8,467 nucleotides of DNA, from NCBI GenBank assembly GCA_948468325.1, contig CAOKHR010000092.1, positions 1 through 8,467 of the forward strand. Direction: 5' to 3'. The notes beneath the pieces were generated by a model. The model was not told the origin of the DNA. It saw nothing but the letters and a program-made list of their open reading frames with translations, and did no database searches. Each line of letters opens with the position of its first letter. Within the stretch, counting starts at the first letter, position 1. The position numbers and the translations under genes were made by a program. Of the stretch, positions 1 to 5,015 are shown piece by piece. This DNA is from an uncultured Lachnospiraceae bacterium (GTDB taxonomy: Bacteria; Bacillota; Clostridia; Lachnospirales; Lachnospiraceae).

Positions 1-874
1 CTTTCTTTTCTTTCCGCAAAAAGAAATAACACCCCCAAAGAATCAATCCAAAAAATATACATGCAATAGATTTTTGCAGTCTGCTCCGCTCCTCATTATA
101 TTCCTGATACATATAATAAAAATCATTTCCTGACCAGTATCCGTCATTCGTATCCGGATAAATTACCGGCTCTTTTGCCGCAAGTATGAGAATATCTGCG
201 TCCTCCCACTTCTCTTTTACGGAAAAATTTTTATAACCCGGCAGACGCCATCCTTCTTCCCTGTAAATACCGTCTCCATAGACATCCGCCTCGCTGCTGT
301 CTTTTTTTATCGTAACTTTTGTTCCGTCAAAATGCAGCAAAAAATTATAACCTGTCGGCAGATTGTTCTCTTTCGTGTCATACTTCCAGGAAATATCCCC
401 CATATTCGAATATTTTTTCTTTCCCTGATAAGTAATGCAGTACAGAAGATTTTGATCCGACTCTATGTGTTTATGAAAAACATCTGCCGACTTCTGTTTA
501 TCCGATTCCGTAATCTCATTCTGCACCTCTTCTTCCCAATCTGCCGCATAATCTCCTTCTGACAGCACTGCTTCATCCACTGTTTCATAAACATCCTCCT
601 CACCAATGTCAAAAGCATAGCCATAATATCCGCTTCCCTCCACATAATCGCCGCATGCCATACTAAGAAAATTAAAAAAACGGGAAGAAATAAACTCTTT
701 AAAATTGTCCGTCTCCTGAAAATCACTGACACGAAGCATCCTGGCACTTGACACAAAACCTGTCGGAGACGGATTTCTCCGAAGAAATCCCATTGCTCCC
801 GTCAGAAGCAGGCTGACTGCCGCCGCATATACAATTACAGTACTAATGTTCCTTTTTTTCCATTTTATAGCCAA
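1..874 (-). CDS. Sensor histidine kinase, N-terminal sensor part only (runs off the left edge)
   Basis: This reading frame stays open from 874 to the window edge and follows a response regulator, so it is very probably the partner membrane histidine kinase. The start is inferred to be TTG at 874-872, giving MAIKWKKRNI. An AAAGGTGG ribosome binding site at 891-884 lies 9 bases upstream, and the first in-frame ATG (about residue 27) would delete the first membrane segment. Residues about 9-31 form transmembrane segment 1. Residues about 32-267 form an acidic, Tyr- and Asp-rich extracellular domain that I cannot assign to a family. Residues about 268-288 (SIACIFFGLILWGCYFFL) form transmembrane segment 2, followed by a basic KEKK stretch at the cytoplasmic side. 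The HAMP, DHp and ATPase domains would lie beyond the window, so the kinase call rests on topology and context. It overlaps the regulator gene by 32 bases, which suggests translational coupling. The signal it senses is unknown. Confidence 0.8.
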   Translation of the reverse strand, partial: MAIKWKKRNISTVIVYAAAVSLLLTGAMGFLRRNPSPTGFVSSARMLRVSDFQETDNFKEFISSRFFNFLSMACGDYVEGSGYYGYAFDIGEEDVYETVDEAVLSEGDYAADWEEEVQNEITESDKQKSADVFHKHIESDQNLLYCITYQGKKKYSNMGDISWKYDTKENNLPTGYNFLLHFDGTKVTIKKDSSEADVYGDGIYREEGWRLPGYKNFSVKEKWEDADILILAAKEPVIYPDTNDGYWSGNDFYYMYQEYNEERSRLQKSIACIFFGLILWGCYFFLRKEKK

Positions 875-1544
875 TTCCCCACACCACCTTTAAATATTCC
901 GGCTCTTTTGGATTTAGTTCAATCTTTTCCCGAATGCGCCGTATATGGACCATAACGGTATTTTCCGAAACAAATTTCTGCTCTTCCCAGACACGCTCAT
1001 AAATTTCTTCTGCCGGAAAAATACGTCCCGGATTTTTCATGAAAAGCTCCATAATTTTCGTTTCCGTAGCCGTCAGACGAATCGGTTCTCCGTCCGCATA
1101 AAGCATGCGCTCATCCGTATGATAACAGAGCCTTCCATTGACAATACGGTGATTACCGGCCCTGTAAATATCACCAAGACTGGCATACCTGCGCAAATGA
1201 CTTTTGACCCTTGCCGCCAGTTCCGCCGGATTATAAGGTTTCGCCACATAGTCGTCAGCTCCCATAGAAAGCCCTAAAACTTTGTCTGTGTCCTCACTCT
1301 TTGCACTTAAAACGATAATCGGAATGTTTTTCTTTTCCCGAATGCGCATTACAGCCGACAAGCCATCGAGCCTGGGCATCATCACATCCATAATCACCAG
1401 CTGCACGCTGTTTTGGGACAAAAGATCAAGCGCCTGCATACCGTCATATGCTTTCAGTATGTCATACCCCTCTTTTTCCAGCAGTATGGCAATCGCTTTT
1501 ACGATTTTCCTGTCATCGTCTGCTACTAAAATACATTCGTTCAT
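843..1544 (-). CDS. OmpR/PhoB-family response regulator (VanR-like)
   Basis: This is a cytoplasmic DNA-binding response regulator of 233 residues, the usual length for the family. The receiver domain covers residues 1-115. It shows the acidic pocket DDD at 9-11, the phospho-acceptor D53 in IMDVMMPRLDG, the switch residue S80 in IIVLSAKS, and the conserved K102 in the AKPY motif. The C-terminal winged-helix domain covers about 130-230, with the typical TATETKIMELFMKNPGRIFPA... helix region, the SENTVMVHIRRIREKIE recognition helix and the VVWGIGYK wing. The start is well supported by AAGGAGG 11 bases upstream of the ATG. It forms a two-gene operon with the overlapping sensor kinase downstream. 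Direct repeats upstream (1586-1629) suggest autoregulation. Its target genes cannot be told from this window: there is no adjacent transporter or peptidase in view, although one may lie past the left edge. Confidence 0.96.
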   Translation of the reverse strand: MNECILVADDDRKIVKAIAILLEKEGYDILKAYDGMQALDLLSQNSVQLVIMDVMMPRLDGLSAVMRIREKKNIPIIVLSAKSEDTDKVLGLSMGADDYVAKPYNPAELAARVKSHLRRYASLGDIYRAGNHRIVNGRLCYHTDERMLYADGEPIRLTATETKIMELFMKNPGRIFPAEEIYERVWEEQKFVSENTVMVHIRRIREKIELNPKEPEYLKVVWGIGYKMEKKEH

Positions 1545-1585
1545 GATATGATCTTCCTCCTTAAGCCTGTATCTATGTTAATTGA

Positions 1586-1629
1586 TTTTCCTTACAAAAA
1601 AAGCAGAGAATTTCTTACAGTTTTCTTAC
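1586..1629 (-). promoter_or_regulatory. Candidate response-regulator binding repeats upstream of the regulator gene
   Basis: The plus strand shows TTTCTTAC at 1611-1618 and again at 1622-1629, a register of exactly 11 bases, plus a related TTTTCCTTAC at 1586-1595. On the coding strand these read GTAAGAAA, GTAAGAAA and GTAAGGAAA. OmpR/PhoB-family regulators commonly bind tandem direct repeats about one helical turn apart, so autoregulation of the downstream two-component operon is a reasonable inference. I could not identify a convincing -10 box: the best region is around the coding-strand stretch TTAACATAGAT, which is weak. Confidence 0.45.
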
Positions 1630-1674
1630 TTTTATAAAAAATATACTCCCCTTCTTTTTCCGGCGCATTGCAGC

Positions 1675-1712
1675 GCATAAAAAATGGATGACACGAAAGT
1701 ACCATCCATTTT
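1675..1712 (-). terminator. Rho-independent terminator after the tfoX-like gene
   Basis: A perfect 10-base inverted repeat pairs 1681-1690 (AAAATGGATG) with 1703-1712 (CATCCATTTT) around a 12-base loop that can add a further two base pairs. On the minus strand the stem runs directly into a T-rich stretch (TTTTTTAT), as expected for a terminator of the lipoprotein-mtnN-luxS-thioesterase-tfoX unit. The stem is AT-rich, so strength is uncertain. The position between the tfoX-like gene and the regulator promoter fits well. Confidence 0.7.
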
Positions 1713-1725
1713 CCGTAATTGCATC

Positions 1726-2052
1726 TTATTTCTTTTTTGTTTTTTTCTTCGGTTCCGGAAGTTCTTTATACATTTCATTCAAAACTTCTGTCATAAGTTC
1801 TGTATTTTCCACATCATCTACAACCACCATCTGGGTTTTGGATCCCTCATACGGATAATCCCTTTCTGCATCCGGCATCATCCGAAGCACGGATTCCGTC
1901 GGTTTTAAAAACAGACAATTATCACAAATATCCCCGATTAGCTTATTCTGATAATAGACACAGTATTCTCCCATCATTTTTCTGGTAGACACCTCGCCAA
2001 TTTTCCGGAGATTTTCTACAATGTAATCATGAAATTCCTTTGAAGTTGCCAT
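1726..2052 (-). CDS. TfoX/Sxy N-terminal domain protein
   Basis: This small cytoplasmic protein of 108 residues corresponds to the TfoX N-terminal domain alone. Recognisable family features are an opening helix (residues about 5-20), RKMMGEYCVYYQNKLIGDICDNCLFLKPT at about 24-52, and a second strand and helix pair around MVVVDDVENTELMTEVLNEMYKELP (about 75-99). The tail is a lysine run (KKKTKKK). The C-terminal domain found in proteobacterial Sxy/TfoX competence regulators is absent. The ATG is preceded by CAGGTGG, a modest ribosome binding site. It lies 21 bases after the thioesterase gene and before a terminator, so it is the last gene of the luxS operon. Single-domain TfoX_N proteins are common in Firmicutes and their role is not established. 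A competence function should not be assumed. Confidence 0.88.
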   Translation of the reverse strand: MATSKEFHDYIVENLRKIGEVSTRKMMGEYCVYYQNKLIGDICDNCLFLKPTESVLRMMPDAERDYPYEGSKTQMVVVDDVENTELMTEVLNEMYKELPEPKKKTKKK

Positions 2053-2073
2053 CTGCCCACCTGTCTTTCTATA

Positions 2074-2463
2074 TTAATTTACCTGTTTTGCATCTGCTTT
2101 CTTCTGAAATTTGTCCGCCTGAATCATAAATCTCTCATGCGTCCCTTCCCCGACTTTGCCTGCTTCATCTTCTACTTCAACTGCAAACACAAGTCTTCTG
2201 CCATCTACCTCCGTTAATATTGTCCGGCAGATGACTTTCATTCCTACCGGAGTTGCAGACAAATGTCTGATATTCAGGCTGGTACCGACACTTGCAAAAC
2301 CTTCTTCCAGCTCATCTGCCACGCTTTTCCAAGCCGCCTCTTCCACCAATTCAATCATCGCCGGTGTAGCAAATACCTGCAGAGTTCCGCTCTTCCTTGC
2401 TTCTGCCGTATGCTCTTTTGTCACAATTACTTCTGCGTACCCTTTTATCCCTGCTTCTAACAT
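2074..2463 (-). CDS. FlK-like hotdog-fold acyl-CoA thioesterase
   Basis: The protein has 129 residues when started at ATG 2463. That start is chosen because AAAAGGAG at 2477-2470 sits 6 bases upstream. A longer frame reaching 2535 would overlap the end of luxS with no such site. The sequence matches the fluoroacetyl-CoA thioesterase (FlK) type of hotdog protein, with the hallmark FATPAMIELVEEAAWKSV on the central helix. The residues corresponding to FlK catalytic T42, E50, H76 and R120 appear as T33, E41, H67 and R111, with identical spacing, so an active thioesterase is likely. The natural substrate is unknown. In gut anaerobes a fluoro substrate is unlikely, and a short-chain or toxic acyl-CoA is a better guess. 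It lies 19 bases after luxS and 21 bases before the tfoX-like gene in one operon. Confidence 0.88.
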   Translation of the reverse strand: MLEAGIKGYAEVIVTKEHTAEARKSGTLQVFATPAMIELVEEAAWKSVADELEEGFASVGTSLNIRHLSATPVGMKVICRTILTEVDGRRLVFAVEVEDEAGKVGEGTHERFMIQADKFQKKADAKQVN

Positions 2464-2469
2464 GGCTGT

Positions 2470-2477
2470 CTCCTTTT
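2470..2477 (-). promoter_or_regulatory. Ribosome binding site that fixes the thioesterase start
   Basis: AAAAGGAG on the minus strand lies 6 bases before ATG 2463. It supports the shorter 129-residue thioesterase over the 24-residue-longer reading that would overlap luxS. Confidence 0.75.
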
Positions 2478-2482
2478 CTGAT

Positions 2483-2965
2483 TTATTCTGGATAATGCAA
2501 CCGTTCTTCGGTAATGTTACATAATACTTCGTCATAAAATTTCTTTGACAGATAGTTTGCCATCGGCAGATTCATATCCAGATAATTGCCGCAGTCCCTG
2601 GCTGCCGCTCCCGGAACCTCGTCTTTAAAATCTCGCATAAAAGCAAACAATTCTTTCATAAGCTCCACAATATCTTTCGATTCATAATCTCCGGCTAAAA
2701 TCAGATAAAATCCCGTACGGCAGCCCATCGGCCCAAAATAAACAATTTTACCGGCATACTCTTTGTGATTTCTTAAAAATGTTGCTCCCAGATGCTCGAT
2801 TGTATGCACCTCTGCTGTATTCATAACGGGTTCAAAATTGGGCCGCGTCATGCGAATGTCAAAAGTTGTTACAACTTCTGCGCCGATATGGTCTTTGCGG
2901 GATACATAAATTCCCGGCAGAAGCGTTAAATGGTTGACTGTAAAACTTGCTATTTTTTCCATCAT
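2483..2965 (-). CDS. luxS: S-ribosylhomocysteine lyase (AI-2 synthesis protein)
   Basis: LuxS cleaves S-ribosylhomocysteine to homocysteine and 4,5-dihydroxy-2,3-pentanedione, the AI-2 precursor, in the cytosol. At 160 residues it has the usual length. The metal ligands are visible as H54 and H58 in HTIEHLG and C125 in RDCGNY. The catalytic cysteine is C82 in FGPMGCRTGFYL, and E57 in HTIEH is the expected general base. The start overlaps the mtnN stop as TAATG, with GGGAGG 8 bases upstream, so the two are translationally coupled. ATG at 2965 and the next codon ATG at 2962 are both possible starts. It follows MtnN, which makes its substrate, as expected for the activated methyl cycle. No LuxR/LuxP-type receptor is in the window, so metabolic recycling is as likely as signalling. 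Confidence 0.98.
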   Translation of the reverse strand: MMEKIASFTVNHLTLLPGIYVSRKDHIGAEVVTTFDIRMTRPNFEPVMNTAEVHTIEHLGATFLRNHKEYAGKIVYFGPMGCRTGFYLILAGDYESKDIVELMKELFAFMRDFKDEVPGAAARDCGNYLDMNLPMANYLSKKFYDEVLCNITEERLHYPE

Positions 2966-3660
2966 TATGCTAACCTCCCTGCCATTTCTATAATCAGGCG
3001 AACGGAATGCTCAATCGCCTTTGCCTCAAATGTCGGATAATCCATCTGTGCGCTGTCATCTGCCTTGTCGGAAATTGCCCGCACAATCAAAAACGGCACA
3101 TGATTCAGATAGGCCGCATGCGCAATCGCAGCTCCTTCCATCTCTGTACAGCAACCGTCAAATGTCTTTACCAGCCATTCTTTTTTCTCTTTTCCTGAAA
3201 TAAACTGATCTCCGGTTACGATACGTCCCTCAAAAACATGAATATCCGGATTTACTTTCTCACAGCTCTCCTTTGCAGTCTTTCTTAGCTTTTCATCTGC
3301 TGCAAATGATTCCGCCTCCATATCCGGTATCTTTCCCGGCGCATAACCAAGGGCTGCCACATCCATATCGTGCTCTACGGCATCCGTTGCAAGTACAATA
3401 TCGCCTATATCAATTTTTGCCTGCAGGGAGCCTGCGATTCCCGTATTGATAACACAGCTTACTGCAAACCTGTCAATCAGAGTCTGTGTGCAGCAGGCAG
3501 CATTTACCTTTCCGACTCCGGCACGGACCACAACTGCATCTGCCCCGTTTAGTTTCCCTTCATAAAATTCCATGGATGCCGCTTTTGTCACTGTCACATC
3601 CGTCATCAATTCTTTTAGTTTGGCTACTTCTGAATCCATAGCACCGATGATTCCTAACAT
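2965..3660 (-). CDS. mtnN: 5'-methylthioadenosine/S-adenosylhomocysteine nucleosidase
   Basis: This cytosolic enzyme releases adenine from methylthioadenosine and S-adenosylhomocysteine. The S-ribosylhomocysteine it produces is the substrate of LuxS, encoded next. It has 231 residues, against 232 in E. coli MtnN. Key residues are E11 in MLGIIGAMDSEV, the VINTGIAGSL loop (about 70-79), VTGDQFI (148-154), the ribose-binding EMEGAAIAH (173-181, with E175 matching E. coli E174) and the catalytic D198 in RAISDKAD. The start at 3660 has AAAGGAAG a few bases upstream. It is separated from the upstream lipoprotein gene by 27 bases with no obvious terminator, so it is probably transcribed from the promoter at 4346-4373. 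I found no convincing separate promoter in front of it. Confidence 0.98.
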   Translation of the reverse strand: MLGIIGAMDSEVAKLKELMTDVTVTKAASMEFYEGKLNGADAVVVRAGVGKVNAACCTQTLIDRFAVSCVINTGIAGSLQAKIDIGDIVLATDAVEHDMDVAALGYAPGKIPDMEAESFAADEKLRKTAKESCEKVNPDIHVFEGRIVTGDQFISGKEKKEWLVKTFDGCCTEMEGAAIAHAAYLNHVPFLIVRAISDKADDSAQMDYPTFEAKAIEHSVRLIIEMAGRLA

Positions 3661-3687
3661 AATGCTTCCTTTCTTATAAAAATTATT

Positions 3688-4320
3688 CTACGGCCCCGCC
3701 TCTTTTTGCAGAGTCAAAACAGTTTCTCCTTTTGTATTTTTCAGTATGACGGCATCTTCCGATGCTTCATACTGATACTGAGTACTCCCGGCATGATCTG
3801 ATAAAATCATTTTTTTCTTATCCGCATAGTAATGCTCTGTGACCTGCATGGTAATGCTGCCATCCTCTTTAAAAATATACTGATAGCTGTCTCCGTCCGC
3901 ACCAATCTGATAAGTTCCCTCAAAATACTCCCCTGTTATCAGTCCGTCTTCTCCATCCAGCAAAAACAGCATCATCGGGTTTGCGTCCAGATTAAATTCT
4001 TCTGTCGTATACGTCAGAACAATATGATCCTCTGCCCTGCGCAAGAGATACTCGGTAAAATTATAATCCTCCGGCAGCTCCCTGCTAATATCATCCAGAC
4101 AGATTCTGACCACCAATTCTCCAGGCTCGTTTTCCTTAAATTCATATATTCCTTTTTGGCGGACTACTAATGTGCTGTCATCTGAAAAAACAAACTCCAT
4201 ATTATCCGTATCTGCAATCCGGTATGTGTCATCAAAAATCACTTTCGATGCTCTGTATTTTCCACTGCCGCATCCGGTTAAGAAAAAAAACGCAATGAAA
4301 ACAATCAAACTTCTGCCCAT
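3688..4320 (-). CDS. Lipoprotein of unknown function
   Basis: This 210-residue protein has a short lipoprotein signal peptide: a hydrophobic stretch IVFIAFFFL followed by the lipobox LTGC, with the lipidated cysteine at C17. It is therefore expected on the outer face of the cytoplasmic membrane. The mature part is acidic and predicted to be mostly beta strand. Two similar patches, GIYEFKENEPGELVV and GTYQIGADGDSYQYIFKEDGSITM, suggest a repeated strand module, as in DUF5640-like and other bacterial lipoproteins of the 'GTY...F..DG' type. I cannot name the family with confidence. The ATG at 4320 has GAGGTG upstream, and the promoter at 4346-4373 gives a very short leader of about 20 bases. It is the first gene of the mtnN-luxS unit. 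The link to methyl-cycle metabolism is only positional. Confidence 0.85.
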   Translation of the reverse strand: MGRSLIVFIAFFFLTGCGSGKYRASKVIFDDTYRIADTDNMEFVFSDDSTLVVRQKGIYEFKENEPGELVVRICLDDISRELPEDYNFTEYLLRRAEDHIVLTYTTEEFNLDANPMMLFLLDGEDGLITGEYFEGTYQIGADGDSYQYIFKEDGSITMQVTEHYYADKKKMILSDHAGSTQYQYEASEDAVILKNTKGETVLTLQKEAGP

Positions 4321-4345
4321 ATGCGCACCTCGTTTTATTTGCTTT

Positions 4346-4373
4346 ATTATATCATATCTTTTTCTTTTTTCAA
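4346..4373 (-). promoter_or_regulatory. Strong sigma-A promoter with extended -10 for the lipoprotein-mtnN-luxS operon
   Basis: On the minus strand the -35 box TTGAAA (4373-4368) is followed, after 16 bases, by a consensus TATAAT (4351-4346), which is preceded by TGA to give an extended -10 (TGATATAAT). The predicted transcription start is near 4339, about 20 bases before the lipoprotein ATG. This is the best promoter in the window. It probably serves all five genes down to the terminator at 1675-1712. Confidence 0.85.
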
Positions 4374-4431
4374 TTGCTCACAGAATAATGCGCATCAATC
4401 TTATCAAACACTAAAAGGCTCGTGGTTTACA

Positions 4432-4977
4432 TTACTTTTCCACACGCCTGCCATCTATTTTATAGATACGGAATGGCGTAGTAAAGTTTCCATTCTCATC
4501 CAGATCTGCATAGAGAATGATTTCCGAGTCATTTTCCATCCCGAACCCGTCATCATCCGCCCAATAACTTCCATCGGGCTGAATCTCCCACAAGCAGCGA
4601 TAGCCGTTCCCACAACGTTCAAAATCTGTTCTGTAGCGAATCTCTCCAATGTCAAAATCAAATTCTCCCTCAATATAATCCGTCCACTTACCCTGAATAA
4701 TACCAGGAAAGTTTTCAAAACGGCCCTTATGATTCACAATCACTTTATGATAATCTTCTTCCGGCTTATTTAATACAACTGCGGCTATTTCGCCGCCTCT
4801 GTTGCGGCCGAACGTAACATGCTGTGACAAGCCTGGCGTGGTGAAATCGTATTTCTGTTCTTCTTTTGGAATTTCTTTCTTTGGCGTAACCTTCTTTTCA
4901 GGCTCTTTATCCGGCTTTTTTGTAATTAGCGCGGCGGCTAATAATACTGCTGATGCTCCAATAATCCATTTAACCAT
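4432..4977 (-). CDS. Membrane-anchored protein of unknown function
   Basis: This protein of about 181 residues has an N-terminal membrane anchor (KWIIGASAVLLAAALI), followed by a Lys/Glu/Pro-rich linker (KKPDKEPEKKVTPKKEIPKEEQ) and a soluble extracytoplasmic domain. The domain has many aromatic and acidic residues and a CGNGYRC pair that could form a disulfide. I do not recognise the family. A GTG at 4986 would add three residues. I prefer ATG 4977 because AAAGG (4993-4989) lies 11 bases from it but only 2 from the GTG. The gene follows the ADP-ribose hydrolase fusion by 38 bases without a visible terminator, so it is probably co-transcribed. Whether it has any functional tie to ADP-ribosylation is unknown. 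No clear terminator is visible after it before the next promoter. Confidence 0.8.
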   Translation of the reverse strand: MVKWIIGASAVLLAAALITKKPDKEPEKKVTPKKEIPKEEQKYDFTTPGLSQHVTFGRNRGGEIAAVVLNKPEEDYHKVIVNHKGRFENFPGIIQGKWTDYIEGEFDFDIGEIRYRTDFERCGNGYRCLWEIQPDGSYWADDDGFGMENDSEIILYADLDENGNFTTPFRIYKIDGRRVEK

Positions 4978-5015
4978 ATTTTTCACAACCTTTCTGTTAC
5001 TGACTTAAAAACCGG

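Noticed and set aside
463..756. A 97-codon minus-strand frame in the sensor kinase region
   Set aside because: It is out of frame with the continuous kinase reading frame that spans 874 to 1, and its product is basic and low in complexity, as expected for a shadow frame.
945..1277. A 110-codon plus-strand frame inside the response regulator gene
   Set aside because: The opposite strand encodes a fully recognisable response regulator, and the plus-strand product is rich in Arg, Phe and His with no family features.
2074..2535. Longer version of the thioesterase starting at 2535
   Set aside because: The extra 24 residues overlap the end of luxS, do not fit the hotdog family, and lack the ribosome binding site that precedes the ATG at 2463.
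3661..3760. A possible promoter (TTGACT) in front of mtnN
   Set aside because: The nearest -10-like hexamer (TAGAAT) is about 21 bases away, too far for a standard sigma-A promoter, so I treat mtnN as part of the upstream operon.
4318..4395. Short palindromic ATGCGCAT (4388-4395) and a related TATGCGCA near the lipoprotein start
   Set aside because: Eight-base palindromes are expected by chance. One copy overlaps the start codon and there is no supporting arrangement around them.
4321..4773. A 150-codon open frame on the plus strand
   Set aside because: It runs antisense through the membrane-anchored protein gene and over the strong promoter at 4346-4373, has no ribosome binding site and gives a composition typical of an antisense shadow.
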